Shown piece by piece: positions 30,913-36,971 of a DNA stretch of 36,971 bases. Every line of letters begins with the position of its first letter. Position 1 is the first letter of the stretch. Both the position numbers and the translations under genes were made by a program. The DNA lies in IMG/VR virus record IMGVR_UViG_3300037337_000108, positions 1 through 36,971 of that record; one strand, written 5' to 3'. Origin of the DNA: a virus. A model generated the notes under the pieces. It was not told the origin of the DNA and made no database searches. It was given only the letters and a program-made list of their open reading frames with translations.

Positions 30913-31182
30913 TTAAATATTGATTAAAGTTTCTACTTGTGCCAAATAGGCGTTTGATAAATTATTGTTTCTGATTTGTGATAATACAAAATCAACTTTT
31001 TCGTTGACGCTGGCGTATTGTTCAAATTTCGGGTTGGGAAAATCCCGCATTAGGTTTGCGCGTTCCTGATTAATGCATATCCGGTGCTGTACGGATAGGT
31101 AACTTGATCCGTATGCTGCTGCGGTATCGGTGTCAAAGATCAATACCGCAAATAGTTGTGCTAGACGTTTATTTTCCTTCAT
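30913..31182 (-). CDS. Hypothetical early protein
   Basis: 89 aa from ATG 31182 (MKENKRLAQLFAVLIFDTDT), chosen to limit overlap with the upstream gene to 14 nt. It contains SVQHRICINQERANLMRDFP. No recognised family. Confidence 0.6.
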   Translation of the reverse strand: MKENKRLAQLFAVLIFDTDTAAAYGSSYLSVQHRICINQERANLMRDFPNPKFEQYASVNEKVDFVLSQIRNNNLSNAYLAQVETLINI

Positions 31183-31387
31183 TTTCGGCGGTTTTAAATT
31201 TGTGTTCTCGAATGTCGAATGTGTTGCGCTCAAAGCTTCGATTGCTTTCGAGTTCTGCTAGCTGTTCCTTTAATTTTCGCAAATCGGTCTGAATGCTTAC
31301 GACTGACAAATGTTCGGCGTGGTTAAACTTTAGCCAACCTTCGCGTTCCGCAATGCGGGTTTTAAGCGTTTCTATATCAGTTGGCAT
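31169..31387 (-). CDS. Small coiled-coil protein
   Basis: 72 aa, nearly all heptad-like (IETLKTRIAEREGWLKFNHA; SIQTDLRKLKEQLAELESNR). Overlaps genes on both sides. Probably a dimerising accessory protein; the function is unknown. Confidence 0.6.
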   Translation of the reverse strand: MPTDIETLKTRIAEREGWLKFNHAEHLSVVSIQTDLRKLKEQLAELESNRSFERNTFDIREHKFKTAENEGK

Positions 31388-31751
31388 AAAATACTACGGT
31401 GTTGGTTATGAACTGATTTGAAAAATCTTTGTTCCGTCGGATGGCCTCAATTAGTGGCTGTGGAAAGATCACTTGCATTTGTGCCGTGCAAGCCTTGTAA
31501 TGTCCTTCCAGTTCTACTACATTGTTTGGTATTATTTCGGCAATCTTCAAGAAGTTAGCCTCGCATTTTGCGTGTTCGCGCATGTACCAACGATTGACAG
31601 ATGCGTTGGCCAATAGCTGCTGAATGACGGACGGGTACATGCCGTATTTCTGGCACCACATCAAAATGGATAGAAAAAGGCGTTCTTCGTATTCTTCTGT
31701 GGACCATTGTAGGCGATCGATGACTTGGTTTTTTAATGATGTTGTTTTCAT
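31377..31751 (-). CDS. Hypothetical early protein
   Basis: 124 aa starting MKTTSLKNQVIDRLQWSTEE and containing LFLSILMWCQKYGMYPSVIQ. Mostly helical, no catalytic motif. It lies 11 nt after the RecA-like ATPase gene and may be its partner. Confidence 0.6.
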   Translation of the reverse strand: MKTTSLKNQVIDRLQWSTEEYEERLFLSILMWCQKYGMYPSVIQQLLANASVNRWYMREHAKCEANFLKIAEIIPNNVVELEGHYKACTAQMQVIFPQPLIEAIRRNKDFSNQFITNTVVFYAN

Positions 31752-31762
31752 AATGTGTTGTT

Positions 31763-32389
31763 TTAATCTTTAATTTGACTTCCGTGATACAGCATCGCTG
31801 TCTGATCATTAATTGTTATTATTCCTCCCGGACAGCGCCCTCCGACAAATGCTGTTAACCCTTCAACTCTAAAATACACGTTACACAATTTCTTTGCGAG
31901 CCGTGCGGTTGCCGTGGTTGGTTCATTTTTTTCCATGTGCGCCATTATGATGAATAGCGTGTCTGGAAATTGCCTTTTTAATCTTCGTAACACTGCCGTT
32001 TTCAAATCGTCGACGTAAGCGGTTGTATTATCAATTACCATTATTTTAGCCGATTGTCGTTTTGCTAAAATCGCCTCCATTTCGTTTATTTCGAGGTAGT
32101 CAAAGAAGCGAATTTTGGTATTCTTAAAATCAATTTTCGCTCGGGCTAAATTCTGCTGAAAGGTGAAACCAGTTCCTTCTTCAGCTGAAACAAAATTCAA
32201 TTTGTCAAATTTTGTAAGGTATTCAGCGAGCAAAAGTGCGAGGGTGGTCTTTCCGTTTTTTTCATTTCCAAAAATGACCCAAATCCCGCCTCGTTCTTGT
32301 TCACCTAAAATCTTTTCCCAAATGCCGTCAAACTTATAGGTCTTAAACGTCTTATTAAGCAGTGTTTTGGCTGTGATTCCATTTGCCAT
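31763..32389 (-). CDS. RecA-like P-loop ATPase next to MuB
   Basis: 208 aa. The P-loop GNEKNGKTT (41-49) follows GIWVIF, and Walker B is AKIMVIDNTTAYVDD (about 114-128), with IIMAHMEKNEPT as a sensor-like strand. The single-domain RecA/KaiC-like core lacks DNA-binding extensions. The start overlaps the MuB-like stop (TAATG). Mu has no equivalent in this place. It could aid transposition, replication or recombination; the role is unknown. Confidence 0.7.
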   Translation of the reverse strand: MANGITAKTLLNKTFKTYKFDGIWEKILGEQERGGIWVIFGNEKNGKTTLALLLAEYLTKFDKLNFVSAEEGTGFTFQQNLARAKIDFKNTKIRFFDYLEINEMEAILAKRQSAKIMVIDNTTAYVDDLKTAVLRRLKRQFPDTLFIIMAHMEKNEPTTATARLAKKLCNVYFRVEGLTAFVGGRCPGGIITINDQTAMLYHGSQIKD

Positions 32390-33267
32390 TAAACGCCTAT
32401 TTTAATAAGTGTTTCCAAATACCGAAGCGTTGTTTCCTTTGAAATGCACTTGTTGACTAGCGGCTTTATTTTCGATTTATCTTCAACATTCGCACTTGCA
32501 ACCGCTCCAATTAGTTCAGTGTAGTAGGCTTGGCGGTCGGCTTTCCCGTTTGGCACTAGCTTTATAAATTCATCGGAAAAGCGGCTAAATATTTCGGCAT
32601 ATCCCACTTTTTGAGCAGACAATCCTTTTTGTATTTTCTTTCTCAATCCATCCGCTCCCATCATGTACCAACCGCACACGCCGTCGGTTCCGTTCCAGAT
32701 TCCTTTTAGTTCCAAGAAGGCATCGTATTGCAAGTCGCCCGCTTCGTCAAGGATGATTAAAGGCTTTTCGAGCGTTGTAATGTAATATTTCACATTGTCA
32801 AGGATTTCATTGTACTTCCCGTTGTTATCAATACCGATGGTTCTGGCCAATAGCTTAATGAACATTTGCTTTGATTTGGCTTGCGAACAATCAACGTAAA
32901 ATGTGTTTTTCATTTTACGAATGATGTGCTTGGTGCAGAATGTTTTGCCAATTCCGCAATCGTCAACCAAAACCATTGATTTTGACAATTCTTTGCAAAA
33001 ACTCAAATTGTCCTCAATTTCTGTGTAAACAGACGTGCGTGCTACTTTCCAATTGTCCTCATATACTTTCACTTGAAGTAATCTTCCGATGGTAATCCAA
33101 GCGGTGTCGCTTAAAATCTTTTCGGTTTCGCCTTTTTTCAAGCGTGAAAAAACGGCGTTATTCATCTGCAATGATTTAGAAAAATCAGCATCTGAACCGC
33201 CATAATTGGCGCGCTTTTCTAAAATAGCTAATCTTACTTTTGCTTTAAAATCGTTTGTTAGGTTCAT
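32389..33267 (-). CDS. MuB-like AAA+ target-selection ATPase
   Basis: 292 aa. An N-terminal helix-turn-helix (SDADFSKSLQMNNAVFSRLK, 25-44) is followed by an AAA+ core with Walker A DDCGIGKT (102-109), Walker B LIILDEAG (170-177) and a sensor-like GWYMMGADGLRKK. MuB binds target DNA, delivers it to MuA and gives target immunity. It immediately follows the transposase gene (11 nt). Confidence 0.9.
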   Translation of the reverse strand: MNLTNDFKAKVRLAILEKRANYGGSDADFSKSLQMNNAVFSRLKKGETEKILSDTAWITIGRLLQVKVYEDNWKVARTSVYTEIEDNLSFCKELSKSMVLVDDCGIGKTFCTKHIIRKMKNTFYVDCSQAKSKQMFIKLLARTIGIDNNGKYNEILDNVKYYITTLEKPLIILDEAGDLQYDAFLELKGIWNGTDGVCGWYMMGADGLRKKIQKGLSAQKVGYAEIFSRFSDEFIKLVPNGKADRQAYYTELIGAVASANVEDKSKIKPLVNKCISKETTLRYLETLIKIGV

Positions 33268-33278
33268 TTTTGGTGTTT

Positions 33279-35315
33279 TTATAGGTTAAAATTAGATCGC
33301 CATCCAGGAGCGGCATTTGTACTTGGTTGAAATTCTTCTTCGGTGTCTTGATCGTCTGCGAATACTTCCACTGGTTCTTCTTTTACTTCAAATCGCTTCA
33401 AGTTTGAAATTTTGAAATTTGAGTTAACAGTTTGAGGCGTTCCGTCAATGATCTGTATATTCTCAATCTTGTTTCGCTGGCGTTTTTCAAAGGCTTCAAC
33501 CGATAGCGCGTAGGCACTTTGAATTTTCAACGCTTCCGCATCAGCATCGGTGCGTTCGATTCTTGCGCGGTTGTATTTAGGCATTTCCATCACTTCACAA
33601 ATCACCCGGTTATTCAAATAAACCAAGGCTTTCATCACTTGACCGTCGTTGCCGTCTAACCAGTAAACATCAAACTCTTTGCCTTCAATAACTCGCATTT
33701 TCTGAATAAGAGCTTCGCCAGTGAGGATTTTGCCGTCTTCCGCTAATGCTCTTTTTTGTCCTTGCAGTCGGATGTAGCCAACGTTGCAGGAAGTGGTTGT
33801 CTGGTGTCCAATTACTGGAAGGATCGCTTCCCAATTGGTCGGCTTTAAGTTCGGGTTTTGGTTGGCCGTGAAATAATCCCAACGGCTCAAGCCTTTATTT
33901 TCTGGATGTTCTGAATTGTTCCATTTTTCGAGTTCCAAAAGCCGCTCGTTAACCAAAATATCGTAGGGAATGATTTCTTTTTTTGCAGCACTCAACTGGT
34001 TGGCTTCACTTTTCGCTGTTGGTCGTGCAAGCCATCCCGATGCTGATTTTTCAACCTCATACCGGAGCTTTCCGTTCATACGCTCGATGTATTTTCCTCT
34101 GGCGTTATTGGCTTCGATTTTAACTTCTTGGAACATTGCACCAGGGCGAAGTAATGTGTCTTTAAAACTACTATTTAACGAACTTTCGCACTCTAGTTCG
34201 TACGGAAGACAAAATCCCCATTCTGTGTAGTTCCGAACCATCTGACGATAGAAGTCAACGATGATCCCCTCTTTGGTTTTTCCGTAAACGAAAGTTGTGA
34301 AACATTGCGAAGCGATATCAACGCCAAGATAGAACCAAACCCGATCGCCTTTTGTATTGTAAACAAATGGCGGTTGTCTGTCATCAATGGAAATGATTGA
34401 TCCCGCTAATTTTGGTAATTCCATTTGATGGTGTGGCGTGAAACTTCCCATATAGACCTGACGGTCGCCACTTCTAGCCTTGTGGGTTGCGATCTTATTT
34501 TCCCACTTGTTTATGTAGCTGATCACAGTTGTGTTAGATAACGATTTGAAGCCTTTTGGGTCGTACATTTCGCCCGTTTCCTGATTATAGACTTCCGCGT
34601 ATCCGTTTAGGAATGCGTCGTAATTTCGAGCCACTTCGGTAGGCGTTGGCTTGTGCAATTGATTTTTGAATAGGCCGTTGAAAATCATTTCGGTGCGGTC
34701 ATCTACCTTTCGAGCGTTATTGATGCGTCCGCCTTCTGGGTCCTTGATCAATGGAAAGTATAAATCGGTTTTGCACGATTTTATAAGCATTTTGAACTGT
34801 TTTTCAGAACCTGGCAAATTGTGCGACACCTCATGTTTTACCTTCAGGGTGTTATTGAATTTCTCAACGTCCTTTACAACAGTTGCCATAATTCCACGTA
34901 GCGATCCTTTTAGCTTGATGCGTTCTTGCGTTCGCGCCTGTTCTAATTTAATAGCTGCTTTCATTACAGAAGCGTTGATGATGTACCGTTCCTGTTCGTC
35001 GGCCTCTAATTTGTTACCAGCACGTTTGAACCGTGAATAGTAACGCACTGCATCAGCATCGAACTCAAAGAACGTCTCCAACGGATTGTCAACACGTCTT
35101 GGATCACCAAGTGCTTCTTGGATATGTGGCTTTAGGGTGTCGAAGTCGATGAGCAACTTGCGACCGTTACCTCCAACTTGCAACCGCTTAATTCCGAACG
35201 GCTTTTCTTGGTAGCGTTGGATTTCTTTTTGAAGCGATCCAAGCGTATTCCAAAAACTAGGAATCAAATCGTCTGACTCGACCGCAATATTATTATTTGA
35301 AAATAGGTAGGCCAT
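33279..35315 (-). CDS. MuA-like DDE transposase
   Basis: 678 aa from ATG 35315 (MAYLFSNNNIAVESDDLIPS); a longer start lies over the preceding gene and was rejected. The catalytic rve core shows the first Asp in IISIDDRQPPF (D311/D312), a second strand LPYELECESSLNSSF (about 371-385) where a Glu stands where MuA has Asp, and the final Glu in NNARGKYIERMNGKL (E412). A basic C-terminal domain follows. It catalyses strand transfer in integration and replicative transposition. Confidence 0.9.
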   Translation of the reverse strand: MAYLFSNNNIAVESDDLIPSFWNTLGSLQKEIQRYQEKPFGIKRLQVGGNGRKLLIDFDTLKPHIQEALGDPRRVDNPLETFFEFDADAVRYYSRFKRAGNKLEADEQERYIINASVMKAAIKLEQARTQERIKLKGSLRGIMATVVKDVEKFNNTLKVKHEVSHNLPGSEKQFKMLIKSCKTDLYFPLIKDPEGGRINNARKVDDRTEMIFNGLFKNQLHKPTPTEVARNYDAFLNGYAEVYNQETGEMYDPKGFKSLSNTTVISYINKWENKIATHKARSGDRQVYMGSFTPHHQMELPKLAGSIISIDDRQPPFVYNTKGDRVWFYLGVDIASQCFTTFVYGKTKEGIIVDFYRQMVRNYTEWGFCLPYELECESSLNSSFKDTLLRPGAMFQEVKIEANNARGKYIERMNGKLRYEVEKSASGWLARPTAKSEANQLSAAKKEIIPYDILVNERLLELEKWNNSEHPENKGLSRWDYFTANQNPNLKPTNWEAILPVIGHQTTTSCNVGYIRLQGQKRALAEDGKILTGEALIQKMRVIEGKEFDVYWLDGNDGQVMKALVYLNNRVICEVMEMPKYNRARIERTDADAEALKIQSAYALSVEAFEKRQRNKIENIQIIDGTPQTVNSNFKISNLKRFEVKEEPVEVFADDQDTEEEFQPSTNAAPGWRSNFNL

Positions 35316-35319
35316 AATA

Positions 35320-35532
35320 TTATAGTGTTTTGTCAATAAGATTTTGAACAGTTGCTTTGTTAGCATTTTCCATTGTCAGGTAGTCTTTCTTGATAGCATC
35401 TGGCGTAACTCCTTGTTTATTTCCGTTGATACTTTGGCGGATGTAATATTTTGAAAGTCCATATTTTAAAAACAATGCATCTAAAATGTTTGAATCATAG
35501 GATTTATACTTTTTTGTTATACTTTTGTTCAT
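35320..35532 (-). CDS. Small DNA-binding-like protein in Ner position
   Basis: 70 aa. A helix-turn-helix-like stretch (ILDALFLKYGLSKYYIRQSI, 16-35) follows a basic start. First gene after the early promoter, directly before the transposase, which is the place of Ner in Mu. Role as early repressor of lysogenic or early transcription is inferred. Confidence 0.6.
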   Translation of the reverse strand: MNKSITKKYKSYDSNILDALFLKYGLSKYYIRQSINGNKQGVTPDAIKKDYLTMENANKATVQNLIDKTL

Positions 35533-35558
35533 TGTCTTTTTAGTTTTAAATATTGAAA

Positions 35559-35589
35559 CAAAGATATAAACAAGTTTATATTATACAAA
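35559..35589 (-). promoter_or_regulatory. Early lytic promoter
   Basis: TTTG (35586-35589), 19-nt spacer, TATCTTTG (35559-35566): an exact match to the Bacteroidota consensus TTTG-N19-21-TAnnTTTG. It reads into the Ner-position gene and the transposase operon. Confidence 0.8.
35564..35581. promoter_or_regulatory. Repressor operator O1
   Basis: ATATAAAC-AA-GTTTATAT, a perfect 8-bp inverted repeat with a 2-bp centre, placed between the -33 and -7 boxes of the early promoter. A half-site ATATAAAC follows at 35594-35601 near the repressor start. Binding would block the early promoter and could modulate the repressor gene. Confidence 0.75.
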
Positions 35590-35622
35590 TAAAATATAAA
35601 CTATTTTTAAAATATTTTTTAT

Positions 35623-36312
35623 ATGTCTGAACTCGAACGAATTAAATTAGCGGTCAAATCCTTGATTAGTCTAGGAATTGCGAAGAATCAGGAGGAAATA
35701 GGGACTATGATGGGTTACAAAAGTAAGTCGTCATTTTCGCAGGTCCTTAATGGGTTAGTACCGTTGCCTCAGAGTTTTGTAGATAAATTGTGCGCTTTAG
35801 ACGATAGAATAGAAAAATGTTGGCTCCTTTACGAAGAGGGCCACGTTTTGAAAGAATATAAACAAGTTATTAATCCTCCGCTGGATGAAGTTTCAGAGCC
35901 TGATGATGATTATATGAAAAATGTTGGCCTGCCTCTTATTCCAGTTGAAGCAATGGCCGGATATGGTGCAGGAGATTTTCAAGTGATGGAGTATGAAACC
36001 GAAAAATTTATTATCCCAACTTTTAAAGGATCAGATTATTTAATTGGAGTCCGTGGTAGCTCGATGTATCCAAAATATAATAGTGGCGACATTGTGGCCT
36101 GTAAGCATTTGCCATTAGACACCTTCTTCCAGTGGAATAAAGTTTATGTCGTCGATACTGAACAGGGAGTGTTGATAAAAAGGATTTGCAAGGCACAAAA
36201 AGACGACTTTGTAACTATGGTTAGTGATAATAAAAGCTATGACTCTTTCGACTTACATAGGTCCGCAATTAGATCATTAGCAATCGTAATGGGTGTAATC
36301 AGGCTAGAGTAA
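35623..36312 (+). CDS. S24-family phage repressor
   Basis: 229 aa. An N-terminal helix-turn-helix (NQEEIGTMMGYKSKSSFSQV, 22-41) is joined to an S24 peptidase. The autocleavage site is Ala112-Gly113 (EAMAGYGAG), the nucleophile Ser147 in RGSSMYP and the general base Lys186 in LIKR. This is a LexA/CI-type protein inactivated by RecA-stimulated self-cleavage, unlike Mu c, so the prophage should be SOS-inducible. It is transcribed away from the early operon. Confidence 0.9.
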   Translation: MSELERIKLAVKSLISLGIAKNQEEIGTMMGYKSKSSFSQVLNGLVPLPQSFVDKLCALDDRIEKCWLLYEEGHVLKEYKQVINPPLDEVSEPDDDYMKNVGLPLIPVEAMAGYGAGDFQVMEYETEKFIIPTFKGSDYLIGVRGSSMYPKYNSGDIVACKHLPLDTFFQWNKVYVVDTEQGVLIKRICKAQKDDFVTMVSDNKSYDSFDLHRSAIRSLAIVMGVIRLE

Positions 36313-36464
36313 TACGTTTTTTTAAAAACAAATCAGACCTAAAAAATTATAAAGTATTGATATACAGCGGAAAATGTGATTTATTTTTATCTTTCACTGT
36401 ATTTAAAAGTGCCGTGAGTTTGCAAAAATTATACATAAATTGACCTTAAAGCATTAAAAAATAT

Positions 36465-36482
36465 ATATAAACTTGTTTATAT
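36465..36482. promoter_or_regulatory. Second copy of the repressor operator, O2
   Basis: ATATAAAC-TT-GTTTATAT is the exact reverse complement of O1. It lies 153 bp after the repressor stop. No exact TAnnTTTG promoter overlaps it (TAAACTTG at 36468 is one base off). It could help looping with O1 or control a short transcript. Confidence 0.7.
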
Positions 36483-36492
36483 TTTAATAGGA

Positions 36493-36549
36493 ATGTCCAC
36501 CCAACTGTCCATCCAACTGTCCATCCAAAGTAAAAAAGGTAAAAAATAA
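36493..36549 (+). CDS. Possible 18-aa peptide from a tandem repeat
   Basis: ATG after AGGA gives MSTQLSIQLSIQSKKGKK and stop. It spans three tandem 12-bp units (TGTCCACCCAAC, TGTCCATCCAAC, TGTCCATCCAAA; 36494-36529). It begins 10 nt after operator O2. Real translation is uncertain; the repeat may act as DNA instead. Confidence 0.25.
   Translation: MSTQLSIQLSIQSKKGKK
36494..36529. repeat. Tandem 12-bp repeat, three units
   Basis: Unit TGTCCAYCCAAM repeated three times without gaps, near the likely phage end and just beyond operator O2. It may be a binding array or part of a tiny reading frame. Confidence 0.7.
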
Positions 36550-36579
36550 ACAAAATGATCACTGGCGAATAATCCATAA

Positions 36580-36604
36580 AAAAAGCCCTCAAATTGAGGG
36601 CTTA
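36580..36604. terminator. Terminator-like hairpin
   Basis: AAAAGCCCTC, loop AAATT, GAGGGCTT: 8-bp stem with an A-run before it (a T-run on the minus strand). It may stop transcription entering from the right. Confidence 0.6.
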
Positions 36605-36829
36605 AATGATCTTTAAAAGCGGTTTAATATCAATAAAATGTAGGTTTAAGCACTTATTTAGTCCATAGTGGTAGTTTACCGGTTACTGTGTGTAATTAAT
36701 GTTTATATCAATGGTATTAAAATGGTAGATAACGGTAATTAAAGGAAGTTTTGTTTTGCGCTTAATTCAGGACTTATTTTGCGTGAAGTATTGATTTTAT
36801 TGGTTTTTTCGACCTTTTTTATATTGTAG

Positions 36830-36971
36830 ATATTGGAAGGTTTGTTTGGTAGCCCATACATAGAAGCTATAAATTTATTTAATTTATTAAATCTAGCAGA
36901 CCCTATTTTAGCAGATGAACGAAAAAGGTACATCAAAAGAAAAAAGGACGAAATTCAAAAATTCGGCGTTG
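36830..36971 (+). CDS. Partial reading frame at window edge, possibly host
   Basis: Open from just after a TAG at 36827-36829 to the window end. It reads EGLFGSPYIEAINLFNLLNL then ADPILADERKRYIKRKKDEI and QKFGV, with protein-like composition and a possible TTG start at 36833. The opposite strand also has a 65-codon frame here (36739-36936), judged less protein-like. It could be the start of a host gene next to the insertion site. Confidence 0.3.
   Translation, partial: MLEGLFGSPYIEAINLFNLLNLADPILADERKRYIKRKKDEIQKFGV

Larger units (their letters stand above)
36313..36738. other. Intergenic stretch beyond the repressor
   Basis: A/T-rich with no substantial gene. It contains GCGGAAAATGTG at 36367-36378 (possible end site), the second operator, a 12-bp tandem repeat and a terminator. 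The phage end probably falls in or after this stretch, but terminal bases were not resolved. Confidence 0.4.

Noticed and set aside
33279-35366. Longer transposase start at 35366
   Set aside because: It would overlap the Ner-position gene by 47 nt and adds a non-conserved tail; ATG 35315 follows the preceding stop directly.
36739-36936. Minus-strand 65-codon frame at the right edge
   Set aside because: TTG start, no motif, and an overlapping plus-strand frame looks at least as protein-like; not listed as a gene.
1-36971. Diversity-generating retroelement, as in Hankyphage of Bacteroides
   Set aside because: No reverse transcriptase gene and no template/variable repeat pair with adenine-specific differences were seen near the fibre genes.
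1-36971. CRISPR array
   Set aside because: Only short tandem units (36494-36529) and scattered palindromes occur; no regular repeat-spacer pattern.

Overview
The window holds an almost complete Mu-like transposable, contractile-tailed prophage of a Bacteroidota host, most likely Flavobacterium-like. The host call rests on low GC, A/T-rich leaders with little Shine-Dalgarno signal, several exact TAnnTTTG minus-7 boxes, and dispersed CCCTCC/GGAGGG palindromes of a kind common in flavobacterial genomes. No integrase, reverse transcriptase, CRISPR array or rRNA is visible. The exact phage ends and target-site duplication could not be fixed.

Layout from right to left. 35.6-36.3 kb (+): S24-type repressor facing a leftward early operon; the early promoter carries an 18-bp palindromic operator between its -33 and -7 boxes, and the same 18-bp site recurs downstream of the repressor gene. 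35.5-25.6 kb (-): early operon with a small Ner-position DNA-binding protein, MuA-type transposase, MuB-type AAA+ ATPase, a RecA-like ATPase, a DUF3164 protein and many small accessory genes, two of them encoding exported or membrane proteins, ending at a strong terminator. A 52-nt tRNA-like element (acceptor stem plus T arm, no anticodon arm) fills one gap between early genes. 25.5-24.4 kb (-): a two-gene unit with an XRE regulator, then a lone small gene. 17.8-24.4 kb (+): terminase, portal, MuF-type and other head genes, inverted relative to the rest of the phage. 17.6-2.3 kb (-): protease/scaffold, capsid, lysis cassette, sheath, tube, chaperone, tape measure, baseplate and fibres. 2.3-0.2 kb (-): a predicted DNA-modification cassette.

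The cassette is the most striking part. It consists of a pseudoknot-capable leader, a 45-aa protein, a COG2401-type ABC ATPase, a Mom-like GNAT acyltransferase and a formyltransferase-fold enzyme, all overlapping and closed by a terminator. In COG2401 the ATPase and acyltransferase are one polypeptide; here they are split at an A10 tract, and the conserved N-terminus of the acyltransferase lies in the -1 frame over the ATPase tail. This suggests programmed or slippage-controlled expression of a phage DNA hypermodification enzyme, coupled to a one-carbon-transfer enzyme that phage Mu lacks.

Two further recoding candidates are visible: a perfect T TTT TTC heptamer at the end of the portal gene leading into the MuF gene, which has no ATG, and a -1 extension of the tail chaperone before the tape measure. 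The MuF protein carries a C-terminal HEFGH zincin-like domain in A/T-rich DNA, followed by a convergent small gene with its own promoter, an arrangement like a MuF polymorphic toxin with its immunity gene. Functions come from reading motifs and gene order by eye; no database search was run.
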